DNA of 64,000 bases, from assembly GCF_003173575.1 (NCBI RefSeq), contig NZ_QGNY01000011.1, positions 17,370-81,369 on the forward strand, written 5' to 3'. Under the pieces are notes generated by a model. The model did no database searches, was not told where the DNA came from, and saw only the letters and a program-made list of their open reading frames with translations. Shown here piece by piece: positions 42,187-51,539 of this stretch; the stretch's first letter is position 1, and each line of letters starts with the position of its first letter. The position numbers were made by a program, and so were the translations under genes. Source of the stretch: Pedobacter paludis. GTDB lineage: Bacteria > Bacteroidota > Bacteroidia > Sphingobacteriales > Sphingobacteriaceae.

Positions 42187-42936
42187 ATGAAAAATATATT
42201 TTTAACCATATTGTCAGTCGTTGCTGTAGTGACCATTGGGAATGCACAAATCCCAAACGATACTTTATATGTCTATGGTCCCGGTGGGCCGCTCGGACCG
42301 ATCAATGAATGTGCGAAGGTTTTTGGAAAGCAGCATGATATCGTAATTAAAGTCACTGCCGGGCCAGATAATGAATGGATGCCGGATGCAATGAAACATG
42401 CAGATCTGTTCTTTGGAGGAGCAGAATACATGCTTTCAAAATTCATGTCTGACCACCCAAACATGATAGTGGCGAACTCTCGGACAGAGTTATATAAACG
42501 TGCGGCAGCGATCCTGGTACGGCCCGGCAATCCTAAAAACATCAAAAATCTGGGCGATCTCTGTAAACCAGGTGTGAAAATTCTTGATGTGAATGGGGCT
42601 GGGCAAATGGGGCTTTGGGAAGATTTGGCAGGTCGACAAGATCTGATTGCAAACATACAGCAGCGTATAGCAGGTACATTTGCAAATTCGGCATTGGGTA
42701 TTGCTGCATGGAAAAATGATCCTCAATATGATGCCTGGATAACATTTGGCTCCTGGCATAACCGTTTACCAGACCTCACCTCAATGGTTAGGATTCCTGT
42801 TACACAAACAGTCTATAGAGGTACACCTGTAGTGAGGGGTAGCACTGGTACGCATAAGTCGGAAACTGAGGATTTTATCAAGTTTATGCAATCCGATAAA
42901 GGACATCTCATTTTCAAAAAATGGGGTTGGGAATAA
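42187..42936 (+). CDS. Periplasmic substrate-binding protein, ModA-like (second)
   Basis: The 249-residue protein has a signal peptide (about 1-20, ending GNAQ) and a ModA-like fold (LYVYGPGGPLGPINECAKVF, RAAAILVRPGNPKNIKNLGD, EDFIKFMQSDKGHLIFKKWG). It belongs to the same superfamily as the preceding protein but is clearly diverged. The pair is placed between a DsrE-like sulfur carrier and a YeiH exporter. The ligand could be molybdate for the Mo sulfite oxidase at 46131 or a sulfur oxyanion. A strong hairpin ends the transcript segment. Confidence 0.8.
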   Translation: MKNIFLTILSVVAVVTIGNAQIPNDTLYVYGPGGPLGPINECAKVFGKQHDIVIKVTAGPDNEWMPDAMKHADLFFGGAEYMLSKFMSDHPNMIVANSRTELYKRAAAILVRPGNPKNIKNLGDLCKPGVKILDVNGAGQMGLWEDLAGRQDLIANIQQRIAGTFANSALGIAAWKNDPQYDAWITFGSWHNRLPDLTSMVRIPVTQTVYRGTPVVRGSTGTHKSETEDFIKFMQSDKGHLIFKKWGWE

Positions 42937-42946
42937 ATAATGTCTA

Positions 42947-42989
42947 AAAACTTATCTTCTATAACATGAAGTTATGGAAGATAAGTTTT
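42947..42989 (+). terminator. Long hairpin after the second binding-protein gene
   Basis: Arms of 19 bases (42947-42965 and 42971-42989) pair with a single G-T wobble and a 5-base loop. The 3' arm ends in TTTT. It separates the binding-protein unit from the YeiH gene, which may also be read from its own promoter. Confidence 0.75.
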
Positions 42990-43053
42990 AATGATTTGAT
43001 CGGGGTTTATTAGTTATGGATCTTTGAATTAGAAAATAAAGACAATCAAAATT

Positions 43054-44040
43054 ATGACACAAATCAAAGACAATTCAAATTCTTCTAAAATAAAGGCGGG
43101 TAACCTGCTAAACTTAAATTTAAACACCCGTAAAATTATCTTCATCCTGGCAGTTTTGCTGTGCCTCTTTCCATTTATGTCGCCTCCTTTAGCCTTATTG
43201 CTAGGATTAGTATTGGCGCAACTAATGGAACATCCCTATCTGCATTTAAATCACAAGGCCACAAACCTGCTGCTAAAAATTTCTGTTGTCGGGCTAGGAT
43301 TTGGAATGAATGTATTCAGTGCAATGAAAGCAGGAAAAGAAGGCGTACTGTTTACCGTAGTTTCTATTTTCGGAGTGCTTATCATTGGTTTTATCCTGGG
43401 AAAAGTATTTAAAATAGAACGTAAAACATCTTTTTTGATATCAGCTGGAACGGCGATCTGTGGTGGAAGTGCTATTGCTGCATTGTCGCCTGTAATGAAC
43501 GCAGAAGAAAAACAGATCTCCGTTGCAATGGGTACTGTTTTTATACTCAACTCGGTGGCCTTATTTCTTTTCCCCGCTATCGGACATGCGCTTAACTTGT
43601 CACAGTCACAATTTGGTATGTGGTGTGCCATTGCTATTCACGATACCAGTTCTGTTGTTGGGGCAGCCAGTAAATATGGTGAACAAGCACTACAGATAGC
43701 CACAACTGTTAAGTTAGCCAGAGCACTATGGATTGTTCCCGTAGCGTTTGGTACATCTTTCCTGTTCAAAAGCAACAATAGCAAAGTTAGTATACCCTAT
43801 TTTATAGGGCTATTTATCCTGGCAATGATCGCCAACACCTACTTACCTTTTATTAAGCCTTTTGCGCCCTACTTTGTAGCATTAGCAAAAGCAGGCTTAA
43901 CTTTAACCTTGTTCCTGATAGGAAGCGGACTCTCATTTACTATCTTGAAAGCAGTGGGGATAATGCCACTGTTACAAGGCGTAATTTTATGGATAGTAAT
44001 TTCAAGTGCTGCATTATGGGCAGTTATATCTTTGGTTTAA
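43054..44040 (+). CDS. YeiH-family putative sulfate/sulfite exporter
   Basis: The 328-residue protein has about nine to ten membrane helices and YeiH-family landmarks (VVGLGFGMNVFSAMKAGKEG, AGTAICGGSAIAALSPVM, AIHDTSSVVGAASKYG). YeiH proteins are thought to export sulfate or related anions and are often controlled by a LysR protein, which fits the regulator at 38631. It ends 6 bases from the convergent beta-propeller gene. Confidence 0.88.
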   Translation: MTQIKDNSNSSKIKAGNLLNLNLNTRKIIFILAVLLCLFPFMSPPLALLLGLVLAQLMEHPYLHLNHKATNLLLKISVVGLGFGMNVFSAMKAGKEGVLFTVVSIFGVLIIGFILGKVFKIERKTSFLISAGTAICGGSAIAALSPVMNAEEKQISVAMGTVFILNSVALFLFPAIGHALNLSQSQFGMWCAIAIHDTSSVVGAASKYGEQALQIATTVKLARALWIVPVAFGTSFLFKSNNSKVSIPYFIGLFILAMIANTYLPFIKPFAPYFVALAKAGLTLTLFLIGSGLSFTILKAVGIMPLLQGVILWIVISSAALWAVISLV

Positions 44041-44046
44041 AATACA

Positions 44047-45438
44047 TTAGTTACTGATCATCACCAGCTTTTTTGAAAGATCATCAATAAGAACCACATG
44101 TTTATAATCGGCGCCACCTGTTCCTACACTCTTAATTATCCCCGAGGATTGACCGCTAAAAGCTCCTTTTTCATCGGTCTTAAAAGAATTGATGACATAA
44201 TCTGCGTTAAACGTATCATTTGAGGAGTTGGTTAACGCTAAAGTATACGAAGTATTTGGCTCGAGTTTTTTAAAGTCCTGTTGGACAAGATCAGTCAAGC
44301 CTACGCTTCTTACGTTTAGCATGCCTGATGACATTGAATTATCCTTATTCATCAATTTAATCACCTGACTTTTGTCTGCAAGATTAAGCGGGGTTAAATT
44401 TTCTTTTGAGGCATTTGCAGGGCTGGCATTAGCGGCGTACAACAATGCTTGCGGACATTGTCCAATAGCAATGGTTTTTACAACGGCCATTTTTACCAGA
44501 TCAACCACTTGTACCTGGTCATCATTTTCTAATCCGACATATGCAAATTTACCATCTGCCGAAGTCCAGACGCCATGTGGCAATGATCCTGTCGCAACGC
44601 TATCAGTAAGCTTGAAATCTTGTGAAACACTAAATACTTTTAAGCTGTTTTCTCCGCCAATGGTTGCCAGCATCACAGGTGAATCATTAACTAAAGTAAA
44701 AGTGACATGGTTGGTAATTGGACCTGTATTTAGTACTGTATGTATCGTATTTGTCTCCGTGCTGATGACAGTGATCTTCCCTACATCCTTATGTGTCAAT
44801 GCAATCCATTTCCCATCAGGACTACAGAATATATTTGGAGAAAATGGACTAACTACTGGAATACGCTTTACAATAGCATAAGAAGTTGCATTCACTACAT
44901 CCACTTCTGCAGTAAAGCTGGAACAAATATAAGCCCATTTTCCATCTGGAGTAAAAGCAACCATTCCCGGGCCGTCGGCTACTGGAATTTGCTTGATTTC
45001 AATCAGTTTATTTGCATCAATTACGCTGATATACGATTCTCCTCTTACCGATATCCATGCCTGTGATCCTGAAGGGTTAAAGGTTGCCTCATGCGGTGAA
45101 CGTCCGATATAAACAGTTTTTAAAACTTTATTTTTTGCTGTTGAAATAAAGGTTACTGAATTTGATCCAATGGAAACCGCTGCTAGTAATTGCCTTTTAG
45201 GGGAATAACCCAGGCCATGAACCAGGGCCTGTCCCTTATATAGAGGACTTAAGATATCAGGTTGGGGTTTACCAAGAACAATATTTCCTAATAGCGTTTG
45301 TGTTGAGGGATCTAAGACAGAAACCGTATTAGATATCTGATTGCCTGTATAAACCCTGTCTTGGGCATAGATTGATTGTGCTTTTGATTGTAGGGCAAAA
45401 CTGAATATTAATAGCGTAAACAAGGATATCTTTTTCAT
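44047..45438 (-). CDS. Secreted YncE-like beta-propeller protein
   Basis: The 463-residue protein has a signal peptide (1-about 20, ending QSKAQ) and YVTN-type seven-blade repeats from about 25 to 340 (NQISNTVSVLDPSTQTLLGN, GRSPHEATFNPSGSQAWISV, GPGMVAFTPDGKWAYICSSF and so on). A C-terminal domain of about 120 residues is not recognised. It is probably periplasmic or surface-exposed and may bind a redox partner or metal, as nitrite-reductase-D1-like propellers do. It lies 3 bases after the DUF305 gene. Confidence 0.82.
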   Translation of the reverse strand: MKKISLFTLLIFSFALQSKAQSIYAQDRVYTGNQISNTVSVLDPSTQTLLGNIVLGKPQPDILSPLYKGQALVHGLGYSPKRQLLAAVSIGSNSVTFISTAKNKVLKTVYIGRSPHEATFNPSGSQAWISVRGESYISVIDANKLIEIKQIPVADGPGMVAFTPDGKWAYICSSFTAEVDVVNATSYAIVKRIPVVSPFSPNIFCSPDGKWIALTHKDVGKITVISTETNTIHTVLNTGPITNHVTFTLVNDSPVMLATIGGENSLKVFSVSQDFKLTDSVATGSLPHGVWTSADGKFAYVGLENDDQVQVVDLVKMAVVKTIAIGQCPQALLYAANASPANASKENLTPLNLADKSQVIKLMNKDNSMSSGMLNVRSVGLTDLVQQDFKKLEPNTSYTLALTNSSNDTFNADYVINSFKTDEKGAFSGQSSGIIKSVGTGGADYKHVVLIDDLSKKLVMISN

Positions 45439-45441
45439 ATG

Positions 45442-46038
45442 TTAATGGGAGTTTGTAAATGTCTTCATTTGTTGGATTTCTATCTGTTCATCTGAGATAA
45501 TATTCTCGGCCAGTCTTTTTACATTTTTATTTTTTCCATACCGCAACTCAACTTTAGCCATGTCGATGGCAGCCTGATGGTGAGGAAGCATTATCCTTGC
45601 AAAGGACAGATCAGTATCAGACAATTGTTTTTCTTCAGGCATTTGTTCCATCATCACTTTCATCATCTTCTGGTTGGCGTTTTGATGTTGGTTGCCTGTA
45701 GCGATAAATCCTTCAGGATGGCTGAGCAGGAGTCGCATTTGCTGAATCTGGGTTTGTTGCTCAGCTTTGATACTTTTAGCTAGCTGAATCATTTCTTTAT
45801 TTTTTCCGGTCTTAATCTCTTCTTCTGCCATATCAATAGCACCCTGGTGATGTGGGATCATCATTTGTATGAAATCTCTGTCTGCAGATGTGGTAGCTGA
45901 TATTTCATCCATCTTCATCATCATATGAGCCATTTGCCCAAGGAAGACATTTTTTTTAGTTGCCATTTGCATGTGTTCATGTTGTGCTCGTGCAGAGAAA
46001 CTAGCAAATAGTAGAAGTATAGACGTGAATCTGATCAT
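45442..46038 (-). CDS. Secreted DUF305 protein
   Basis: The 198-residue protein has a signal peptide (about 1-18, ending SARAQ) and a DUF305 domain with two MMIPHHQGAIDMA / IMLPHHQAAIDMA repeats plus flanking Met and His residues. DUF305 proteins are helical and often found with copper genes, so metal binding is likely. It is co-transcribed with the beta-propeller gene downstream. Confidence 0.9.
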   Translation of the reverse strand: MIRFTSILLLFASFSARAQHEHMQMATKKNVFLGQMAHMMMKMDEISATTSADRDFIQMMIPHHQGAIDMAEEEIKTGKNKEMIQLAKSIKAEQQTQIQQMRLLLSHPEGFIATGNQHQNANQKMMKVMMEQMPEEKQLSDTDLSFARIMLPHHQAAIDMAKVELRYGKNKNVKRLAENIISDEQIEIQQMKTFTNSH

Positions 46039-46130
46039 GGTTTGATGTAGAATATTAATTGTGATAAACTGTTTATGCCAAACAAGCCTTATGCGATAAC
46101 CGCAAGATCCTGAAATTTGTTCTTATTGAG

Positions 46131-47327
46131 CTATATTACATCTACATCAATTGGCGAGATAAAATTAACCATGTAAGTTCTTCTGTCTAAATCATGCTCC
46201 ATGGGTTGCGTTTTGCCATTTTGATCTGTCGCTCTAGCCATTAAACTATATCTTCCAGTCTTAGCAGGAACCACCCATTCAAATTCAAATAGCTGCCAGG
46301 CGAAAGGGATAGCAGGACCAATTAATTTTGCTGGTTGCCATGAATTTCCTTTATCCGTGCTTATTTCTACTTTCGATAGGTTACTATCACCTGACCATCC
46401 TGCACCCCTTACTTGATAAGGTTTTCCAGCCGGCACCGCTTCAAACAATACCGGCCTTGATATTTCAGACTTAACCAATGTAGTGGTTACGGGCGTCAAG
46501 GTAGGTAGTCCTTCAACACGCTTCCAGTAAGCATATTCAATCGTCTGCCAATAGCCATCAAACGGCTTTTCAGATGCAGTAATTTTCATCAGCCATTTCA
46601 CAGATGCCATACCATACCATCCTGGAATAATTGCCCTTGCCGGGAAACCATGTTCAGCACTCAATGGTTTTCCATTCATTTCATAGGCGATGATGATGTG
46701 ATCCTGCATTGCTATATTTAACGGAATGCTTCGGGCGAATTTGATTTTTCCTGGTGATTTCGGCTCTTCTGTAATCATCCCCTCATCATTCCCTTCCAAA
46801 ATAATGTCTACCGTACCCACCTTTATGCCAGCCTTCTTTAACAATACGGATAAAGGTACTCCTGTCCATTCAGCATTGCTGATCCCACCTTGTTCCCATC
46901 CTAAACCCTTCACTTTTGGGGCGAGGTTAGCACGTCCGTTTCCGGCACATTCTATAGTAGCCATTACCTTTTTTGCAGGAAGCTTTTTAAGTTCGCTCAG
47001 ATTGATCTTTATGACATGATTGGTGTTGCCGCCAATCTCTAATTCCCAATTTGTAGCATCAATATTGGGAATATTAAAATGACTCCTGATGAAGAACTGG
47101 TTATTTGGAGTAATCCTGTTTTTTAACGTAGGAAATGGAAACTCCATATTTAATGGCTTTTTCTCTCGCGTAATAAGTCCTGGAAAGTCATTGTCTTCTC
47201 TGGTTTGTTGAATCTCCTTCGCCGAAGCCCAGGATGGTATTGTTGCGCCAGCTATCACCGGGATAATTCCAGTAACAAAATTACGTCTGTTTAACGTGTA
47301 GTTTTGTGATGTTTTGTCGTTTTTCAT
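46131..47327 (-). CDS. Molybdenum-dependent sulfite oxidase
   Basis: The 398-residue protein has a twin-arginine signal (NRRNFVTGIIPVIAGATI, about 13-30) that would export the folded Mo enzyme. The oxidoreductase molybdopterin domain follows (about 80-270) with the Mo-ligating Cys127 in ATIECAGNGRANL and GFPARAIIPGWYGMASVKWL. A C-terminal Mo-co dimerisation domain ends the chain (about 280-398). It oxidises sulfite to sulfate in the periplasm. The electron acceptor is not obvious; the dihaem cytochrome at 39675 is a candidate. It is upstream of DUF305 on the same strand. Confidence 0.93.
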   Translation of the reverse strand: MKNDKTSQNYTLNRRNFVTGIIPVIAGATIPSWASAKEIQQTREDNDFPGLITREKKPLNMEFPFPTLKNRITPNNQFFIRSHFNIPNIDATNWELEIGGNTNHVIKINLSELKKLPAKKVMATIECAGNGRANLAPKVKGLGWEQGGISNAEWTGVPLSVLLKKAGIKVGTVDIILEGNDEGMITEEPKSPGKIKFARSIPLNIAMQDHIIIAYEMNGKPLSAEHGFPARAIIPGWYGMASVKWLMKITASEKPFDGYWQTIEYAYWKRVEGLPTLTPVTTTLVKSEISRPVLFEAVPAGKPYQVRGAGWSGDSNLSKVEISTDKGNSWQPAKLIGPAIPFAWQLFEFEWVVPAKTGRYSLMARATDQNGKTQPMEHDLDRRTYMVNFISPIDVDVI

Positions 47328-47500
47328 TTCAATAAATGTAGGTGATTACAATATAGCCAAAAATCTCTCATAGGATAACTTGTATTCTTCCTTTTTCTTG
47401 ATGGTTGAAAGGAAACAACTGTAGACTTTACTTCATCGCTGGCCTGCTAGAAAAGACACAATAGTTCTATAACTGTTTATCAAATACTCATCTCAATTTC

Positions 47501-47569
47501 TATCAAAAAACGGTGGAATAGTGATAGGACTAGCAGTCATCTTTCAAAAAACGAGGGAATAATGATAAC
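47501..47569. repeat. Two tandem copies of the recurring intergenic motif
   Basis: TCAAAAAACGGTGGAATAGT (from 47503) and TCAAAAAACGAGGGAATAAT (from 47544), each followed by GATA, are 41 bases apart, about four helical turns. They lie about 180 and 220 bases upstream of the sulfite oxidase start codon. Confidence 0.45.
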
Positions 47570-47622
47570 GGAAATACTGGAGGAGCTATATAAAAAGCTC
47601 CATCCAAATTTCTAATTTATAC

Positions 47623-49182
47623 TTAAGATTTGTCAATAGCGACACGATATGTCGGATCTTCATATATATTAACATCAATAACACTTTCAGCGTTTTTAAG
47701 TAGTAGCCTACAATCTTCGCTTAAATGTTTTAAATGAAGTTTTTTACCCGCGAGATGGTATCGTTCTGTTAACTTGTTTAATGCTTCAATAGCAGACATA
47801 TCCGACACTCGACTGTCCTTAAAATCAACAATTACTTCAGATGGGTCTTCATTAACATCGAACTTTTCAGTGAACGCTGTAACTGAACCAAAAAACAATG
47901 GCCCATAAATTTCGTAGTGCTTGGTGCCACTTCCATCCACGAATTTTCTTGCACGAATCCTTTTTGCACTCTCCCAGGCAAAAACAAGTGCCGATATAAT
48001 TACACCAATTAAAACTGCAAGGGCGAGGTTATGAAGCCAAATGGTGATCGCAGCCACCAGTATGCCAATAAATATATCTTGTTTTGGCATTTTATTGATG
48101 ATCCGTAAACTGATCCACTCAAAGGTTCCTACGGCCACCATGATCATCACGCCTGTAAGGGCAGCCATTGGAACTAAACCAATTATCGGTGCGCCAAACA
48201 GAATGATAAGCAAAATAGTGAGTGCTGCCACTATGCCCGACAGGCGGGCTCTCGCCCCTGCTGAAAGATTTACCAAAGTCTGAGCAATCATTGGACATCC
48301 TCCCATACCATAGAAAAAGCCATTCAGAATATTGGCAATACCCTGAGCTATTGATTCACGGTTACCATTCCCCCTGGTTGCAGTAATTTCGTCTACTAGG
48401 TTAAGTGTTAACAGCCCCTCGGTAAGCCCAACTCCTGCCATGATCGCGGCATAGGGCAATATAATTTGAAAGGTTTCAAATGTCAATGGAATCTGAGGAA
48501 TGTGAAATGGTGGAAACCCTCCGCTGACAGAGGCAATATCGCTTACTGTTTTAGTATCGATACCGAACCCGAGGACGACAAGAAAAACAACAATAATAGC
48601 AACCAGGGATGGTGGTACCGCCTTTGTTATCTTTGGAAAGAATAGTACGATAGCAATGGTAAGCGCAACCAACCCGGCCATGATTAAAAGTGGGCTACCG
48701 GTCAACCAGGCCTCTTTTCCATTGATGATGGTTTTGAACTGTTCAATCTGGGCCATGAATATAATAACTGCCAGTCCATTAACAAAGCCATACATTACCG
48801 GTTGGGGAACAAGTCTGATAAATTTCCCAAGCTTGAAAAGACCTACCAGGATCTGAAAGGCGCCGGCGAGGGCTACAGCGGCGAATACATATTCAATTCC
48901 ATGCGCCTGCATCAAAGCAATCAGCACAACTACGACTGCTCCTGCACCGCCTGAGATCAGACCTGGACGACCGCCCAGAACTGAGGTTACAAGCCCCATA
49001 ATAAAAGCTGCATAAAGACCGACCAAGGGGGGGAAACCCGCAAGGATAGCGAAGGAGAGCGATTCAGGCATCATGGTCATGGCCACAGTGATGCCAGCCA
49101 AAATTTCGGTTTTGTAGTTGACTTTTTGAGATAAGTCAAAAAAACGTGTACGTAAGAACATACCAATAAAATTAAAGGTCAA
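47623..49182 (-). CDS. SulP-family anion transporter with STAS domain
   Basis: The 519-residue protein has 12-14 membrane helices (ILAGITVAMTMMPESLSFAI and following), the SulP signature around ALAGAFQILVGLFKLGKFIR, and a C-terminal STAS domain (about 420-515, FGSVTAFTEKF, VIVDFKDSRVSDMSAIEAL). It moves sulfate, bicarbonate or similar anions. In this place sulfate produced by sulfite oxidase is a natural substrate. The start may also be seven codons downstream. Confidence 0.9.
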   Translation of the reverse strand: MTFNFIGMFLRTRFFDLSQKVNYKTEILAGITVAMTMMPESLSFAILAGFPPLVGLYAAFIMGLVTSVLGGRPGLISGGAGAVVVVLIALMQAHGIEYVFAAVALAGAFQILVGLFKLGKFIRLVPQPVMYGFVNGLAVIIFMAQIEQFKTIINGKEAWLTGSPLLIMAGLVALTIAIVLFFPKITKAVPPSLVAIIVVFLVVLGFGIDTKTVSDIASVSGGFPPFHIPQIPLTFETFQIILPYAAIMAGVGLTEGLLTLNLVDEITATRGNGNRESIAQGIANILNGFFYGMGGCPMIAQTLVNLSAGARARLSGIVAALTILLIILFGAPIIGLVPMAALTGVMIMVAVGTFEWISLRIINKMPKQDIFIGILVAAITIWLHNLALAVLIGVIISALVFAWESAKRIRARKFVDGSGTKHYEIYGPLFFGSVTAFTEKFDVNEDPSEVIVDFKDSRVSDMSAIEALNKLTERYHLAGKKLHLKHLSEDCRLLLKNAESVIDVNIYEDPTYRVAIDKS

Positions 49183-49401
49183 AAATTATAAAATAAGGGG
49201 CATTGCCCTAGCAAGGGATTATGCTAAGGGAGAAAAGAGTCACTGAAAGAATTCAGGGCTTTGTCACAGGGTTATATGAAACTTGTTTAACTTTTCTCAT
49301 TTCGATTGATGCAAAAATAGAAAAATATTTTTAAAATCTGTCATTACCTATGGTTTTGCTCTGGTGTCTGAATTAACAGGAGGCAGATTTAGACCGTAAA
49401 A

Positions 49402-50605
49402 ATGAAAATGTTATATTTGAAAAATATGCCAATGTCGATCAACAAAAAGGTTTTTAAAGACTTTTTCAACTCTACAACATCAAGTGGGATTATCTTATTT
49501 TCCTGTTTAATTTTGTCTTTAATAATAGCAAACTCGCCACTGGGTGAAGGCTTTGATAACTTTTTAGCGAATCAAATTGGATATGAAACCACCAGTTTAC
49601 ATTTAAAGTATTCTGTTGCGCTATGGATCAATGATGGCCTGATGGCCATTTTCTTTCTTTTGGTGGGACTTGAAATTAAAAGGGAAATTGTGGAAGGTGA
49701 ACTTTCCTCACCTAAAAAGGCAATACTTCCGATTATATGTGCGATTGGTGGTGCCATTGTGCCGGCAATAATCTATACCATATTTAACCGTGATACGCCA
49801 ACTGCTAGCGGATGGGGTATACCAATGGCTACAGACATTGCTTTTGCACTAGCCATTCTATCGCTCCTGAGTAAAGGTTCCACTTTCCCTAAAGATCTTT
49901 CTAGCTGCCCTGGCTATTGTTGATGATCTGCTTGCAATATTAGTAATCGCGGTATTTTACTCTTCGGATCTCCACTATATGAATATGGTTTATTCCGGGG
50001 CTATATTGATACTACTGTTCCTCTTTAATCGCTTCGGGTTAAAGAACCTTGCCTTTTACCTAATTCCAGGTATTTTTATCTGGTACTTTGTTCATCACTC
50101 AGGCATTCATGCAACTATTGCAGGAGTTTTGATAGCGCTTACACTACCCACAACAGCAGATCATAAAGAGTCTCCACTGGAAAAACTAGAGCATGCACTT
50201 ACTAAACCCGTTAATTTTCTGATCATTCCAATATTTGCACTGGCCAACACCAACATCCGTTTTGAAAACGGCATGGTAGAAGGGCTTTTTACAGGTCTGG
50301 GAATGGGCATTGTGCTAGGTCTGGTTATTGGTAAATCTTTGGGTATATTATTTATATCATGGCTCAGCGTAAAGCTTAAGCTAAGTGAGCTACCTGAAAA
50401 TGCAAAATGGGTTCATATCCTTGGTGTTGGCCTACTTGCAGGTATCGGGTTTACCATGTCCATATTTATATCAATCTTATCCTTCGCTGACCCGCTGCTT
50501 GTTCAGGAAGCAAAGTTTTCAATTCTTGTCGGCTCCGTAATATCAGGACTATTAGGTTATTTGATTTTAAACCTTAGCAGCAAAAAGAGAGATCAGAAGA
50601 ATTAA
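49402..50605 (+). pseudogene. nhaA: Na+/H+ antiporter NhaA, frameshifted
   Basis: The first frame (49402-49923) encodes NhaA from the N-terminal helices (SSGIILFSCLILSLIIANSP) to ATDIAFALAILSLLSKG and then runs into a false end. In the next frame, from about 49876, the normal sequence VPLSLKIFLAALAIVDDLLA continues to the end at 50605. The paired catalytic Asp (VDDLL) is therefore intact but out of frame with the N-terminus. A single indel in GTAAAGGTTCC is enough. It is either a broken gene or a sequencing error. Together the two parts give the full NhaA length. Confidence 0.88.
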
Positions 50606-50619
50606 AATTAATATTCTGA

Positions 50620-50662
50620 TAAATTTGTTGTTTCATTAATAAATCGTAATATTGCAATATTA
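50620..50662 (+). promoter_or_regulatory. Promoter and palindromic operator of the arsenic operon
   Basis: TAAATTTG at 50620-50627 is a perfect TAnnTTTG element. The region from 50647 to 50662 is a perfect 16-bp palindrome, TAATATTGCAATATTA, ending one base before the ArsR ATG at 50664. An ArsR dimer bound there would block transcription. A partial copy (ATTGCAAT core at 51020-51027) lies before the next gene. Confidence 0.75.
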
Positions 50663-50663
50663 T

Positions 50664-50993
50664 ATGGGACTTACAAAAACCGAAATGTTTACCTCCGAGC
50701 AGAACCAGCTTGCTCAGCTATTAAAAGCAATGGCTCACCCTGCACGTATTGCTATTCTGCAAAGAATACTAGTTTTCAATACTTGTATTTGTGGAGATCT
50801 TGTAGAGGAGCTGGGTCTTGCCCAAGCTACAATCTCCCAGCATTTAAGGGAATTAAAGTCTGTCGGGATTATCCAGGGTACCATCGAAGGGGTTAGCGTT
50901 TGCTATTGCATAAACCCTGAAACATGGAAATTACTGGAAGCCCAAATCGGTGCCTTCCTTGGATCATATAAGCTAGAAGCTAGCTGCTGCTAG
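50664..50993 (+). CDS. arsR: ArsR-family metalloregulator
   Basis: I chose the ATG at 50664 (109 residues) over an in-frame TTG 12 bases earlier that lies inside the operator. The winged helix-turn-helix is complete (LKAMAHPARIAILQRILV, CICGDLVEELGLAQATISQH). The Cys-x-Cys in NTCICGDL is the position of the arsenite sensor site in classic ArsR, and a CC pair ends the protein. It should repress the operon until arsenite binds. Confidence 0.93.
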   Translation: MGLTKTEMFTSEQNQLAQLLKAMAHPARIAILQRILVFNTCICGDLVEELGLAQATISQHLRELKSVGIIQGTIEGVSVCYCINPETWKLLEAQIGAFLGSYKLEASCC

Positions 50994-51015
50994 CTTTTTT
51001 TAATCAAATCAATCG

Positions 51016-51032
51016 TTTAATTGCAATATAAA
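51016..51032 (+). promoter_or_regulatory. Second, partial ArsR-type operator
   Basis: The core ATTGCAAT (51020-51027) repeats the centre of the 16-bp palindrome upstream of arsR, with partly symmetric flanks. It lies about 20 bases before the DUF6428 start codon. Confidence 0.45.
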
Positions 51033-51051
51033 AATACTTAAATCTTTAATT

Positions 51052-51522
51052 ATGAAACTATCAGAAATAAAAGCCCACTTGGCGCAGGCTGAAAGCGTAA
51101 ACTTTCAATTAGAAAACGGTACACCAGTTCCTGAACATTTCCATGTGACCGAAGTTGGTGTTGTTACTAAAGATTTTATTGATTGTGGCGGTACGGTACG
51201 TCATGAAAAAGTAGCCAACTTCCAACTTTGGGATGCCAACGATTTTGAGCATCGTTTGAAAGCAGGCAAGTTGCTAAACATCATATCTCTTTCTGAAGAA
51301 GTATTGGCGATGGAAGATCTGGAAATTGAGGTAGAATACCAGGCTCAAACTATTGGTAAATACGACCTTGGTTACGATGGTAAAAACTTCCTGCTTATTG
51401 CTAAGACAACAGCGTGCCTTGCTCCGGAACTATGTGGTGTTCCTGAAGTAAAACAAAAAGTACAATTTCAGAATCTTGCTGCTTCAGGATCAGCGTGTAC
51501 ACCAGGTGGCGGTTGCTGCTAA
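51052..51522 (+). CDS. DUF6428 protein, arsenic-operon associated
   Basis: The 156-residue cytosolic protein shows HFHVTEVGVVTKDFIDCGG and ends with Cys-rich GSACTPGGGCC, a likely thiol site for arsenite. The family regularly accompanies arsR and ACR3 genes in Bacteroidota. Function unknown; an arsenite chaperone or buffer is plausible. It lies between arsR and the exporter. Confidence 0.85.
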   Translation: MKLSEIKAHLAQAESVNFQLENGTPVPEHFHVTEVGVVTKDFIDCGGTVRHEKVANFQLWDANDFEHRLKAGKLLNIISLSEEVLAMEDLEIEVEYQAQTIGKYDLGYDGKNFLLIAKTTACLAPELCGVPEVKQKVQFQNLAASGSACTPGGGCC

Positions 51523-51539
51523 ATAATCAATCATAAACT

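Noticed and set aside
50652..50663. TTG as the start codon of arsR
   Set aside because: It lies within the operator palindrome, and an ATG directly after it begins the conserved sequence.
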